64,000 nucleotides of DNA, taken from assembly GCF_026283925.1 (NCBI RefSeq), contig NZ_JAPDPF010000003.1, forward strand, positions 1 through 64,000, in the 5' to 3' direction. The translations under genes and the position numbers were made by a program. Positions 52,431-62,811 of this stretch are shown here, one piece after another (the stretch's first letter is position 1; each line of letters starts with the position of its first letter). The stretch is from Dyella halodurans. Its GTDB lineage: Bacteria > Pseudomonadota > Gammaproteobacteria > Xanthomonadales > Rhodanobacteraceae. The notes under the pieces were generated by a model. The model made no database searches. It was not told the DNA's origin and was given only the letters and a program-made list of their open reading frames with translations.

Positions 52431-54365
52431 CTAAGCGGGCGACGACAGCTCGCCCTCGAAAAACGCCTGCACCGCCGCCAGTTCGCGCGTGCGCGGCATG
52501 GCGGGAAGACTGGCGAGAAACAGGCGACCATAGCCCTTGCTGGTCAGGCGAGGATCGCATAGCACCAACACGCCGCGGTCGCGCACATCACGAATCAAGC
52601 GGCCGGCGCCCTGCTTGAGCGCAATGACCGCCGTCGGTACCTGCCAGCCCATGAAGGGGTTGATGCCGGCATGTTCCAAGGCCTCCAGCCGCGCCTGCAA
52701 CACCGGATCATCCGGCGCGGCGAATGGCAGCTTGTCGATCACCACGACGCTCAAGGCCTCGCCCGCGACGTCCACCCCTTCCCAGAAACTGGCCGCGCCC
52801 AGCAGCACGCCATGACCGCTGCTGCGAAATTCCTCCAGCAGCCGATGCCGCGGCGCCGTGCCCTGCACGAACAGCGGCCAGGGCACGCGCTCGCGCAACA
52901 GTTCCGCCGCGCGGCGAAGTGCGCGATGCGAGGTGAACAGCAGGAAGGCGCGCCCGTTCGATGCGTGCAACACCGGCAGCACGGCGTCGAGCACGCGATC
53001 CGTATAGTCCCGCGTGGCAGGATCAGGCAACGGCGTCGGCAGGTAACAAAGGGCCTGGGTGGCGTAGTCGAACGGACTTTCCACCTGCAGTGTCTGCGGA
53101 TCCTCCAGTCCAAGCTGGCGTGCAAAGTGGTCGAAACTGCCGGCCACCGACAGGGTAGCCGAGGTATGGATCCAGGCCGCCTGCGTCTGCTCGCGCATCG
53201 CGCGCAAGGGCGCGGCGAGATCGAGTGGCGTGGCGTGCAAGGCAAAGCCACGCGGAAAGAGTTCGTACCAGCGCACATCCCGCTCGCTCTCGCGCTCGGC
53301 AATGCGATCGAGGCGTTCGCTCAGATGGGCTGCACGCTCGTGCGCATTGGCAAAACCGCGCGAGCGCTCGGCCTGGGAGGCGAGCACATCGGTGAGTGCA
53401 GCCAGCACTTCACGCAGGTCGTGCAGTCCGGTGTGAATGGATGCACTCGCTTCCAGCAGGTGGAACGGCCCGCGCTCCGGCAACGCATCCATGGCCAGCC
53501 GCAATCTGCGCACGGCATCCTGCAAGGCCTCGGCCGGCTCGAGCACCAGGCCGATCGCGCCGGTGATGCCATTACATTCGCTCAGGCTGTCCTGCGCCAA
53601 TTCGCTGAACTGACGGGCACTGATGCTTTGCGAGAAGAACTGGCCGGCCAGATCCGGGATCTGATGCGCCTCATCGAGGATGAAGGCATGCGCGCCAGGG
53701 AGAATTTCGCCGAAGCCCTCCTGTTTCAGGGCCAGGTCCGCGAACAACAAGTGATGGTTGACCACCACCAGGTCGGCTTCCTGCGCCTCGCGGCGCGCTT
53801 TCACCACGTGGCAGTCGTCGTAGAACGGGCATTCCACGCCCAGGCAGTTGTCCGGCGTCGAGGTGACCCGCGGCCACAGCGGCGACTCTTCCGGCACCTC
53901 GGCCAATTCCGCGCGATCGCCGCGCCGCGTGCGCGCGGACCACGTGCGGATCGCAGCCAGCTGCCCTGCCTGGGCGCGATCGAAGGTGGCGCCTTCGCGC
54001 ACGGTCTGGTCAAGCCGGTACAGGCACAGATAGTTCGCGCGCCCTTTCAGCAGCGCCGTCTTCAGGCGCGCATCCAGCACGGAACGCACACGCGGAAGGT
54101 CGCGGAAGTACAACTGGTCCTGCAACGCCTTGGTACCGGTGGAGACGATCACTCGCTGGCCGGACAATAGCGCCGGCACCAGATACGCGAAGGTCTTGCC
54201 GGTGCCGGTGCCGGCCTCGGCGATCAGGGTTTCACGCTCGGCGATGGCATGCTGCACGGCACGCGCCATCGCCTGTTGGGCGGCACGTGGCGCGAAATTC
54301 GGCAGCTCGCGGGCAAACGGGCCATCCGGGCCCAGCAACGCGGCCATATCCTCGTCATCGATCAT
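52431..54365 (-). CDS. yoaA: DinG-family ATP-dependent helicase YoaA
   Basis: A 644-residue XPD/DinG-type helicase. It has Walker A EAGTGTGKTFAYLV near residue 50, the Fe-S cysteines (NYLCLYR near 112, then C-x8-C within NCLGVECPFYDDC), the DEAH-box FILDEAHQIPD near 233, and C-terminal GVDVAGEALSVVVIDKLPF and QGAGRLIRD. YoaA acts on replication-blocking damage with the clamp-loader chi subunit. An in-frame start at 54539 exists but adds a low-complexity stretch that overlaps the repeat at 54409. Confidence 0.92.
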   Translation of the reverse strand: MIDDEDMAALLGPDGPFARELPNFAPRAAQQAMARAVQHAIAERETLIAEAGTGTGKTFAYLVPALLSGQRVIVSTGTKALQDQLYFRDLPRVRSVLDARLKTALLKGRANYLCLYRLDQTVREGATFDRAQAGQLAAIRTWSARTRRGDRAELAEVPEESPLWPRVTSTPDNCLGVECPFYDDCHVVKARREAQEADLVVVNHHLLFADLALKQEGFGEILPGAHAFILDEAHQIPDLAGQFFSQSISARQFSELAQDSLSECNGITGAIGLVLEPAEALQDAVRRLRLAMDALPERGPFHLLEASASIHTGLHDLREVLAALTDVLASQAERSRGFANAHERAAHLSERLDRIAERESERDVRWYELFPRGFALHATPLDLAAPLRAMREQTQAAWIHTSATLSVAGSFDHFARQLGLEDPQTLQVESPFDYATQALCYLPTPLPDPATRDYTDRVLDAVLPVLHASNGRAFLLFTSHRALRRAAELLRERVPWPLFVQGTAPRHRLLEEFRSSGHGVLLGAASFWEGVDVAGEALSVVVIDKLPFAAPDDPVLQARLEALEHAGINPFMGWQVPTAVIALKQGAGRLIRDVRDRGVLVLCDPRLTSKGYGRLFLASLPAMPRTRELAAVQAFFEGELSSPA

Positions 54366-54408
54366 CCGCCAAGTATCGCCGACCTGAGCCGCACTCGCGA
54401 ATGTCCTT

Positions 54409-54521
54409 GGGGCGAGGGGCGAGGGATGAGTAGTGAGGGATGAGTAGCGAGGGCGACTGAACGAGGCGCCGCCAAACCGCGGGAGCGAGTGATTGTGACG
54501 CCCTCGCTCCTCGCCCCTCAC
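54409..54521. repeat. Family D inverted repeat
   Basis: Left region contains GGGGCGAGGGGCGAGGGATG and TAGTGAGGGATGAGTAGCGA, right arm contains CCCTCGCTCCTCGCCCCTCA (read in parts). Similar to the element at 37192-37306. The inner left part holds a small direct repeat (GAGGGATGAGTAG twice). It lies in the gap between yoaA and a VOC gene. Confidence 0.72.
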
Positions 54522-54578
54522 AACACGCCCGGCAGCCAAGGTCTAGACTGCTGACGCCCCGACCTGCGGAGTTCGCCC

Positions 54579-54962
54579 ATGCCCACGTCCATCAGCGGTA
54601 TCGGCCAGATTGCCATCACGGTAAGCGATGTCGACCTCGCGCTTGCCTTCTACCGCGACATACTCGAGTTGCCATTCCTGTTCCGCCCTGCCCCGAATCT
54701 CGCCTTCCTCGACAGCGGTGGCGTGCGCCTGATGCTGTCGACACCGCAAGGCGCGGGCAGGGTAGGCAGTAACTCCATCCTGTATTTCAAAGTGGCCGAT
54801 ATCGGCGACACCTTCTCGGCCCTGCTGAATCGTGGCGCCACCGGCGAGCGCGAACCGCAGGCCACGGCCGAGCTGTCCGATCACACCTTGTGGCTGGCTT
54901 TCCTGCGCGATCCGGACGGCAACCTGGTTGGCCTGATGGAAGAACGCCGACGCCCGGCATAA
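54579..54962 (+). CDS. VOC-family protein
   Basis: A 127-residue VOC protein with the typical start GQIAITVSDVDLALAFYRDILELP and the closing AFLRDPDGNLVGLMEER. Two tandem alpha-beta units. GGAG lies before the ATG. Substrate unknown; it is unrelated in position to the other VOC gene at 52036. Confidence 0.88.
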   Translation: MPTSISGIGQIAITVSDVDLALAFYRDILELPFLFRPAPNLAFLDSGGVRLMLSTPQGAGRVGSNSILYFKVADIGDTFSALLNRGATGEREPQATAELSDHTLWLAFLRDPDGNLVGLMEERRRPA

Positions 54963-55131
54963 GCGCGACTCGAGCGGTCACTTCATGACCGTATGCACGC
55001 CAGGCTTGCCCGGCATTGCGCATGGCTGGTTCACCTCGGCTCCCAAACGAAGATGGGGCAAGGCGGTTGGCGGCGTATCGCGAAACGGCAGCAACGCTGA
55101 CGACCGAATCTGCTGGCGGCACCGCTGCCCA

Positions 55132-56034
55132 CTAGGGTTTGTGCGAGCGGTATCGAAGCGCATCGACCAGCAGGGCAAAGGCGGGCGATGGTTGCCGCCG
55201 GCTTGGGTAGTACAGGTGATAACCCGAAAACAGCGGGCACCAATCATCCAGCACCTGGCGCAGACGGCCGGCCCTGAGGTGCGGTCGGACCATGTCCTCG
55301 GGCAGATAGGCCAGGCCGAAGCCGGCCAGTGAGGCGGCAAGGATGCGCTCGAGACTGTTGAAGGTCAGCCGTCCCTCCACGCGCACGTTGAGTGCCTGGC
55401 TACCTTGCTCGAACTCCCACGCATACAGACCACCGTGGGTAAGAAAGCGCAGATTGATACAGTCGTGCCTGGTGAGGTCGTGCGGTGTGGCGATCGGCGG
55501 CCCGGCATCCAGGTAAGCCGGTTGGCCCACCACCACCAGCCGCGTCGGCGGCCCGATGGGCACGGCAATCATGTCCAGTGCCACCTGTTCGCCCAGGCGG
55601 ATGCCGGCGTCGAAGCGCTCGGCCACGATGTCGGTGAGCGTCGAGTCGCTGACCACCTCCACATGGATATCCGGGTACTGCGGCAGGAAGGTCTCCAGGA
55701 CGGGCCACAGGATGGTGGCGGCGGCGTGCTCGCTACTGGTGATGCGGATGGTGCCACTGGGCTTGTCGCGCAGCTCGCTGAGCCCGGCGAGCGCCGCGTC
55801 GATATGCTCGAAGTTGGGCGCCAGCGCCTGCTGCAGTCGCTCGCCGGCTTCGGTGGGCGACACGCTGCGCGTGGTGCGGGTGAGCAGGCGCAGGCCGAGC
55901 CGTGCCTCGAGACCCTGGATCTTGTGGCTGAGCGCCGACTGCGACAGGCCAAGCTGAGCCGCGGCGCGGGTGAAGCTGCCTTCACGCGCCACCGCCAGGA
56001 ACGCCTGCAGGTCGTTGTAGTTCTCGCCAGCCAT
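55132..56034 (-). CDS. LysR-family regulator
   Basis: A 300-residue LysR regulator with an N-terminal winged helix (GSFTRAAAQLGLSQSALSHKIQGLE) and effector-binding domain. It is divergent from the carboxymuconolactone decarboxylase and aldo-keto reductase genes, which it probably controls. The 159-base gap contains TGATT-N10-AATCA (56048-56067), a possible LysR-type site. Confidence 0.9.
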   Translation of the reverse strand: MAGENYNDLQAFLAVAREGSFTRAAAQLGLSQSALSHKIQGLEARLGLRLLTRTTRSVSPTEAGERLQQALAPNFEHIDAALAGLSELRDKPSGTIRITSSEHAAATILWPVLETFLPQYPDIHVEVVSDSTLTDIVAERFDAGIRLGEQVALDMIAVPIGPPTRLVVVGQPAYLDAGPPIATPHDLTRHDCINLRFLTHGGLYAWEFEQGSQALNVRVEGRLTFNSLERILAASLAGFGLAYLPEDMVRPHLRAGRLRQVLDDWCPLFSGYHLYYPSRRQPSPAFALLVDALRYRSHKP

Positions 56035-56193
56035 GATCGCGCCGATGTGATTGATCGACTGGAATCATAAGTCCATTCGATATTTGCCGTCTTATCAGAT
56101 AGGCGTAACGGGACCAGACTGGCATGGTCATCGCCGCCCGGCAGTCACCCACTGGCCGCTCGGCGACTCACCGTTTTCTCCAGGAGCCCCACC

Positions 56194-56517
56194 ATGGCCG
56201 ACTTCACCCCGAAGACCCAAGGCCCTTTCGCTGACATTGCGCCCGCGCTCGACCAGCTCACGCAGCAGGTGTTGTTTGGTGACGTCTGGGAACGACCCGA
56301 GCTGTCCAAGCGCGACCGCAGCCTGGTCACGGTGGCCGCCTTGGTCGCGCAATACCGCATCAACGAGCTGCCCTTCCATCTGCAGTTCGCGCAGCAGAAC
56401 GGCGTGACGCGCGACGAACTGGTCGAGCTCATCACCCACCTGGCCTTCTATGCCGGCTGGCCAGCGGCAAGTACGGCGGTCGGCATCGCACGCAAGGTGT
56501 TCGCCGAAGGTACGTGA
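56194..56517 (+). CDS. Carboxymuconolactone decarboxylase-family protein
   Basis: A 107-residue helical CMD-type protein, with the LSKRDRSLVTVAALVAQ and ITHLAFYAGWPAASTAVGIA segments of the PcaC-like branch. It lacks the CxxC redox motif of the AhpD branch, so a peroxidase role is unlikely. AGGAG is before the ATG. It lies 48 bases before the aldo-keto reductase gene; the two are probably one operon. Confidence 0.87.
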   Translation: MADFTPKTQGPFADIAPALDQLTQQVLFGDVWERPELSKRDRSLVTVAALVAQYRINELPFHLQFAQQNGVTRDELVELITHLAFYAGWPAASTAVGIARKVFAEGT

Positions 56518-56562
56518 GCGGCGGACACGCCGGTTGATCCCGTTTTGAATTCATCGAGGTGA

Positions 56563-57561
<999 letters not shown>

Positions 57562-57651
57562 CGATTGAGCCGTCGCGCGTCGATCCCGCACCCATCGTCG
57601 AGCATGATGAACGGCGATGGGTGCGCTTCGGCCGCGTGACGATCCTCCTGC

Positions 57652-57685
57652 TTGACGGCGCAAATTACCTAACCTAAGTTAGGTA
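57652..57685 (+). promoter_or_regulatory. Promoter with overlapping operator before MarR-GNAT
   Basis: TTGACG (57652-57657), a 17-base spacer and TAAGTT (57675-57680). The palindrome TACCTAAC-CTAA-GTTAGGTA (57666-57685) covers the -10 and the spacer, and its end lies 3 bases before the ATG. Use of this -10 would place the transcription start at about the ATG, giving a leaderless mRNA; otherwise the TAGGT in the palindrome could serve as a weak ribosome site. Confidence 0.6.
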
Positions 57686-57688
57686 TCC

Positions 57689-58561
57689 ATGAGTGACGCG
57701 ATCAAACGTGTTCGTCGCTTCAACCGGGCCGTGACGGCAGCGGTAGGCGCGCTGGATGAATCCTTTCTTGGTCGTGGCCGACCGCTGGGGTCCGCCCGCG
57801 TCATCAATGCCATTGGGCAGGGGCGCACCGACGTTGCCGTGTTGAGGGAATACCTGGGCGTCGAGACCAGTCTGATGAGCCGTTTGTTGCGCGGCCTCGA
57901 AGATGAAGGCCTGGTGGAAACCGTGGTGAGTACCCACGACGCGCGTCGGCGCGTCGCGCACCTGACCAAGGCGGGAAAGTCGGAGTTCCAGGCCTATGAA
58001 AGGCTTTCCAACGCCCAGGCCAGAACCCTGCTGGCGAAGCATGCGCGGCCAGACGAACTGCTGGCGGCGATGGATCTGGTGGCATCGGCGCTTGGACGCG
58101 ATCGCGTGGTGATCGACGAGACCGACCCGCGAGATGAGGCAGCCAAGTCTTGCCTTGCTGCCTACTATGAGGAAATCCGCAGCCGTTTCGAACACGGTTT
58201 CGACGTAGCGCGTTCACGGGATCCGCTTGCCGAACAAATGATCCGACCACGCGGCGCTTTCCTGGTCGCCTGGTCTGACGATCTTCCCGTCGGCTGCGTG
58301 GGATTGAAGGGAGACAGACACGGCATGGCGGAGATCAAGCGGCTCTGGGTGGCACCTTCTGCACGTGGCATCGGATTGTCGAAGCGGCTTATGGCCGCAG
58401 CCGAGGGAATCGCACGGGAGTTGTCCATCCAGGTGTTGCGCCTGGATACCAACCGCGCCTTGCCCGAGGCCAAGCAGCTCTACCTGAAGACAGGGTGGAA
58501 GGAGATCGATCGATTCAACGACGATCCCTATGCCGACAGTTTCTTCGAAAAACGACTGTGA
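57689..58561 (+). CDS. MarR-family regulator fused to GNAT acetyltransferase
   Basis: A 290-residue bifunctional protein. Residues 1-145 are a MarR winged helix (LREYLGVETSLMSRLLRGLEDEGLVETVVSTHDARRR, read in parts) and residues 150-290 a GNAT fold with the acetyl-CoA motif RLWVAPSARGIGLSKRLM near 225. It is likely autoregulated through the palindrome immediately upstream. Ligand and acetyl acceptor unknown. Such fusions occur in other bacteria, where some respond to small molecules. Confidence 0.9.
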   Translation: MSDAIKRVRRFNRAVTAAVGALDESFLGRGRPLGSARVINAIGQGRTDVAVLREYLGVETSLMSRLLRGLEDEGLVETVVSTHDARRRVAHLTKAGKSEFQAYERLSNAQARTLLAKHARPDELLAAMDLVASALGRDRVVIDETDPRDEAAKSCLAAYYEEIRSRFEHGFDVARSRDPLAEQMIRPRGAFLVAWSDDLPVGCVGLKGDRHGMAEIKRLWVAPSARGIGLSKRLMAAAEGIARELSIQVLRLDTNRALPEAKQLYLKTGWKEIDRFNDDPYADSFFEKRL

Positions 58562-58718
58562 CTTCGGCGCGCCACCGACTTACAGCGGCGACGGTTTGCG
58601 CAGAGGGCATGGAAGGGAGCACCAGACTGTACTGGCGTGTCCCGATCGGCATCGCTGTCAATAAGGTCTGAGGCTTTTGCACCCATCAGGACTGCAACGT
58701 CGCTGTCACTGCGTAGCG

Positions 58719-59282
58719 TCAGTGTGGCCCGATGTTGGCGGTGACATCCGTGCCGGTCTGCTTGGCACATGACTTGTCCCAAACCTCTCGCCCGGCTTCC
58801 GTATCGCCAAAGGCCAGCCGGCCTTCGGCGGGCAGTACGGCATGCTCGACCGTCATGCCGCCTGATTCGTTGCGCGTGTGATAGGTATAGCAAACATCGC
58901 CATCCTCCGAGAGGATGGCATGCTCCAGCTGGTAGCTGTCCGGGTGAAGCTGTGCCTCGTGTAGCGTGATGCTGCCAAGCATGGCCCGGCGCACCGACTC
59001 ATTGAACCTTGACTCGGCCGCGCTCCGTTCGCGCGTCGCTTCCGATGCCGACATGTTTGCGGCGGTGTCGCTTGGATGATGGTGCTTCCACCAGAGTGCC
59101 GCGACGACACAGGCGATCAGGAACCCCCCGAACAGCACCGGCAGCAGGGAGGGGGCGCGCCCGCCAGTGGCCGCCTCGCCGGGTGGCGCGGCGGCATCCG
59201 ATAATGGCGAGCCACACTGCGGGCAAGCGCGCCCCTGGTCGCCAACCTTCGCGCCGCAATGGGGGCAGGTGATGAGGGCCAT
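58719..59282 (-). CDS. Zinc-ribbon single-span membrane protein
   Basis: A 187-residue protein. An N-terminal zinc ribbon ITCPHCGAKVGDQGRACPQCG, a Ser/Pro/Gly linker, a membrane span at about residues 54-72 (SLLPVLFGGFLIACVVAALWW) and a periplasmic-like domain with two cysteines (CYTYHTRNESGG and KSCAKQ) that may form a disulfide. I do not recognise the C-terminal family. It converges with the MarR-GNAT gene. Confidence 0.78.
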   Translation of the reverse strand: MALITCPHCGAKVGDQGRACPQCGSPLSDAAAPPGEAATGGRAPSLLPVLFGGFLIACVVAALWWKHHHPSDTAANMSASEATRERSAAESRFNESVRRAMLGSITLHEAQLHPDSYQLEHAILSEDGDVCYTYHTRNESGGMTVEHAVLPAEGRLAFGDTEAGREVWDKSCAKQTGTDVTANIGPH

Positions 59283-59453
59283 GAGGGCGGTCCGCGTCGT
59301 GGTGACCCAGTTATCGCCCCGGGCGTGTCGATTTCGCGTGGATGATCGCCCTGGCCCGGCTGGCTGGACGGTGATCGCGCCATTCGCCGCCGCGACCATT
59401 CCGGACCCTGGTCCATAAGTGACGCGGTTGCAGCGTGCGCCCGCGCCCAGGTT

Positions 59454-60965
59454 CTACCAATGAAGATCGCCGAGCATGCCGGCATAGGTCTCGATGCCGT
59501 CCCACAGATTCTGCAAGCGGGCGTTTTCGTCGGCGGCATGCTGGTTGTTGTCATGGTTCGCGATCGGCAGGACGATCGCCGGCACGTCCAGTGTCTCGGT
59601 GAAGAGATAGATCGGCACACTGCCGCCCATCATGGGCAGCACGGCCACCGGGCCAGCAGCGGCGCGCTCTGCCGTAGCCAGCACGGCGCGCGAAACGGGA
59701 CTGCTCATATCGCCGCGGTAGCCGGGGTAGCCATGGTTCCAGTCGAGCCTCACCAGCCTGGATTTGGAGCCGCGCGTCGCCGCATCGGGTTCGGCATGGA
59801 GCACCGTCCAGCCGAGGTCCTGCAGTCGTTTCTCCACCTGTTCGCGCACGCGCTCCGGCGTCTGGTCGGGAACCAGCCGGAAATCCAGCGACGCCTCTGC
59901 AGTGGCGGGGATCGCCCGCGCCGGACCGCCCGCCTGGAGGCCCACCACATTGAGCGCGGGGCGCATCGTGCTCGCGGTCAGGCCGTCGCTACCCTCGCTC
60001 TGTGCGATGCCAAATTCGCGCTTCAGCGAGGACTCCACTGGCGGCAAGGCCTTGATGGCCCCCTGCTCGGCCGCGGTCAGCGGACGCACATCGCGATCAA
60101 AGCCAGGGATGCGGATACTGCCGTCTGGCGCGCGTAAATCCATCACCAGTTCCGCGGCCTGATAAGCCGGGTTGGGCACCCAGTTGCCGTAATGGCCGCT
60201 ATGCAACGGCCGCAGCGGGCCGTAGACGGTCGCCTTCAGATCGAGGGAGCCGCGTGCGCCAAAGTAGAGCGTGCGCTGCCGCGACTGGTGCATGGGCCCA
60301 TCGCCGATCAACCACAGATTGGCAGCAAGCAGGGAATGGTTCTGACGAAGCAGGTCGGCCAGATGCGGCGATCCCCGCTCCTCCTCGCCTTCCCAGAACA
60401 CCTTGATGTTGACGGACGGTGCGTGCCCGAGCGCCTTCAGTGCGTCGAAGGCTTGCAGGAAGGCGACGATCGACGATTTGTCGTCGCTGACAGCGCGACC
60501 AAACAATCGCCATTCCGGATTGAACGGAGGACGCAGCTTGGCCCAGTCCACAGGTGGCGACTTGGGGTCCGGCGTGCTGTGCAAGACCGGTGCAAAAGGG
60601 TCCGCTTGCCACTCGGCGCGGTTGACCGGTTGGCCATCGTAATGCGCGTAGAACACCACCGTCCGACTGGCGCCGGGCGTGTCGAGTTCGCCATAAACGA
60701 CGGCGGGCGCATCCGGACTGGCCTGCAACAGCCGCGCCTTGAAGCCGCGTTGCGCCAACTCCGCCTGCAAGCGATGGGCCATGCTGTCGAGGCCGGAGGC
60801 ATCCGCGGCGACGCTGGGAATCGCGGTGAAATCGGCGAGCTGTTGCACGACGACCGGCTCATGTCCCAGGCGCCATTGGCGGACCTGTCCCACCAGCCCG
60901 TCAGCGGCATTTGCCGCCATACAGGCGATGGCGCAAACGATGGCGACTACCCGTTGCTTCGTCAT
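59454..60965 (-). CDS. Secreted M20-family dipeptidase
   Basis: A 503-residue exported zinc peptidase. Signal peptide (MTKQRVVAIVCAIACMAANA-A), then the M20 fold: VVFYAHYDGQPVN (zinc His and catalytic Asp) near residue 105, RAVSDDKSSIVA (bridging Asp) near 157, the Glu pair FWEGEEERGS near 188, a dimerisation domain with the DF-R-L-V-P segment near 350, and the final zinc His in IANHDNNQHAADE near 470. Cleaves small peptides in the periplasm. Long for the family because of an N-terminal extension. Confidence 0.92.
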   Translation of the reverse strand: MTKQRVVAIVCAIACMAANAADGLVGQVRQWRLGHEPVVVQQLADFTAIPSVAADASGLDSMAHRLQAELAQRGFKARLLQASPDAPAVVYGELDTPGASRTVVFYAHYDGQPVNRAEWQADPFAPVLHSTPDPKSPPVDWAKLRPPFNPEWRLFGRAVSDDKSSIVAFLQAFDALKALGHAPSVNIKVFWEGEEERGSPHLADLLRQNHSLLAANLWLIGDGPMHQSRQRTLYFGARGSLDLKATVYGPLRPLHSGHYGNWVPNPAYQAAELVMDLRAPDGSIRIPGFDRDVRPLTAAEQGAIKALPPVESSLKREFGIAQSEGSDGLTASTMRPALNVVGLQAGGPARAIPATAEASLDFRLVPDQTPERVREQVEKRLQDLGWTVLHAEPDAATRGSKSRLVRLDWNHGYPGYRGDMSSPVSRAVLATAERAAAGPVAVLPMMGGSVPIYLFTETLDVPAIVLPIANHDNNQHAADENARLQNLWDGIETYAGMLGDLHW

Positions 60966-61277
60966 GGCCACGCCTCTGGTCAACTGGGGACTCAAGCTCG
61001 TCCACCCCTGGTTCGGGGACGAATCGTAGTGGCGATCTTCGCATTCCCAAAGGCTGGTCATGGCGTGGGCATCGGAATCGCGACAGTCGGCTGCCAGGCC
61101 TTGCCTCCGAACAGGCAAGGCTGCGCCTGGCTGATCCTCCATAAGGCCGATGGCCTGGTGATTTCCGTAGCTGCTAGTGTCCTCTCCGCAAGGCGGAGTG
61201 GTTCGCTCAAGGCAGATGCCTGCGCTGCCGCTTGACTCCAGGTCTTGAGCCCTGAAGCTTGCCCATGGGGGTACACC
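60966..61277. other. Intergenic region, divergent promoters
   Basis: 312 bases between the M20 gene (-) and the DoxX gene (+). I see no gene; a short hairpin CTCCGC-AAG-GCGGAG (61184-61198) is the only clear structure. Confidence 0.5.
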
Positions 61278-61688
61278 ATGAACGCAAACCGCGCTGCCGG
61301 CTACGCTCCGCTGTTGCTGAGGATCGTCCTGGGCTCACTGTTCATCGCGCACCTGTACTGGAAGTTCGCGATCCTGCCTGGAGGCTTGTTGCGCTGGTGG
61401 GCTGCTTTCGCCGCCAATGGTTATCCCTGGTTCGTTCCCTGGTATGTGTTTTCTGCGGAGCTTGCCGGCGCCCTGCTGCTCATTCCCGGCATCTATGCGC
61501 GCTGGGTCAGTCTGTATGCCCTGCCCATGATGCTCGGTGCAACGCAGTTCTGGGCAGTACGCAAGGGCTTCTACTTCACCGGCGCGGGGGCAGAGCTACC
61601 ACTGGTATGGTCGTTGCTGCTGATTCTTCAGGTCATGCTGGGCGACGGTCCGCACCGGTTGCGAGCCAGCTGGGCAACCGCGGCCTGA
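61278..61688 (+). CDS. DoxX-family membrane protein
   Basis: A 136-residue protein with four membrane spans. The family pattern LLLRIVLGSLFIAHLYWKF at the N-terminus and the FSAELAGALLLIPGIYARW segment are clear. DoxX proteins are linked to thiosulfate or quinone redox functions in some bacteria. ATG at 61278 has GGGGG upstream. It lies upstream of the carbonic anhydrase gene. Confidence 0.85.
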   Translation: MNANRAAGYAPLLLRIVLGSLFIAHLYWKFAILPGGLLRWWAAFAANGYPWFVPWYVFSAELAGALLLIPGIYARWVSLYALPMMLGATQFWAVRKGFYFTGAGAELPLVWSLLLILQVMLGDGPHRLRASWATAA

Positions 61689-61910
61689 CCGCCATTCCCA
61701 CCGAGGACGCATCCGTCTCCGAGCCGGGATGGACGTCTGCATGGCCTGCTTGAGTCACTTGCGAAAGCGCTCGCCTGACGAGCTTGCGCAACAGGACCGG
61801 CATCGAGACCATCGCTGGTTCTTGCGAATCGCTGGTTTTGCTTGTGCCTGCCCAGGCAGGGGGAAATACTTGGCGCTCAAGCAGGGGCTCGTCGACGCAG
61901 GAGGTCTGTC

Positions 61911-62711
61911 ATGCGTATGGCAATGATCTGGCTTATCGGCACGGCTGCGTGGGTGCTTTCGGCAAGCTCAAGTCTGGCCCTGGACAAGACGCCGGCGCCG
62001 GCAGGTACAGCGGCCCCACCGCATTGGTCGTACAGCGGCGAGCACGGCCCCGCGCATTGGGGCGACGTCGCGGCCGATGGTGCCGTTTGCGCCATTGGCA
62101 AGAGCCAGTCCCCGATCAATCTCGCTGCCGGCGCCGCCACGACCGGCAAAGCCGGCAATTTCAAGATCAACTACGCGCCAGGAGCCGTCGCGCTGTTGAA
62201 CAACGGCCATACCATCCAGGCCGATGTCAGCGACGCCACGAATACGGTCACGTTTGACGGCACTTCATACACGTTGGCGCAGTTTCATTTTCACGCGCCC
62301 AGCGAACACACCGTCGATGGCAAGCAATTTCCGATGGAAATCCATTTCGTGAACAAGGACGCGAATGGGCACATCGTTGTCGTGGGCGTTTTCGTGCAGG
62401 CCGGAGCGGAAAACAAACTACTCGCGCCCATGTTCAGCGCCTTGCCAGCGACTGCGACGCCGGCAGGAACGCATGCCGGAAGCCCGCTGAAGGTGGACAT
62501 CCCGGCCGTGCTTCCCAAGGATCGCAAGGCTTTTGTCTATGCGGGTTCGCTGACCACACCGCCCTGCACGGAAGGCGTGCACTGGATCGTGCTCGCCCAG
62601 CCGATCGAGATGTCCAACGCGCAGATCGATGCGTTCAAGTCGATTATTCACGACAACCATCGCCCGTTGCAGAAGATCAATGGACGCGACGTGGTGAGCG
62701 AGACGGAGTGA
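61911..62711 (+). CDS. Periplasmic alpha-type carbonic anhydrase
   Basis: A 266-residue enzyme with a signal peptide (MRMAMIWLIGTAAWVLSASSSLA) and the alpha-carbonic-anhydrase fold. Start of the domain is WSYSGEHGPAHWGD; the three zinc histidines are in FHFHAPSEHTVDG (two) and MEIHFVN (one); LTTPPCTEGVHWIVL closes the active site, with one of two cysteines (the other near residue 61, in AVCAIG), which in this family form a disulfide. GGAGG is 6 bases before the ATG at 61911. Confidence 0.95.
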   Translation: MRMAMIWLIGTAAWVLSASSSLALDKTPAPAGTAAPPHWSYSGEHGPAHWGDVAADGAVCAIGKSQSPINLAAGAATTGKAGNFKINYAPGAVALLNNGHTIQADVSDATNTVTFDGTSYTLAQFHFHAPSEHTVDGKQFPMEIHFVNKDANGHIVVVGVFVQAGAENKLLAPMFSALPATATPAGTHAGSPLKVDIPAVLPKDRKAFVYAGSLTTPPCTEGVHWIVLAQPIEMSNAQIDAFKSIIHDNHRPLQKINGRDVVSETE

Positions 62712-62772
62712 GTCGGCGGCTTGGGCTTAGCGGCGAAAACCGGCGACTGTGGTAACGGCCCTGCCCTGAGGA

Positions 62773-62794
62773 CGCGCACTGGGTGCGCTCCTAC
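62773..62794. repeat. Family B half element
   Basis: CGCGCACTGGGTGCGCTCCTAC at 62773-62794 is a right arm of the CCCAGTG variant seen at 28495, with no left arm within 100 bases. A remnant or single-arm form, in the gap after the carbonic anhydrase gene. Confidence 0.75.
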
Positions 62795-62811
62795 GCAGGG
62801 AACGGGCAGCG

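Noticed and set aside
61729-61926. 65-codon frame before the carbonic anhydrase gene
   Set aside because: No ribosome site; ends inside the signal peptide region of the real gene, and reads without conserved features.
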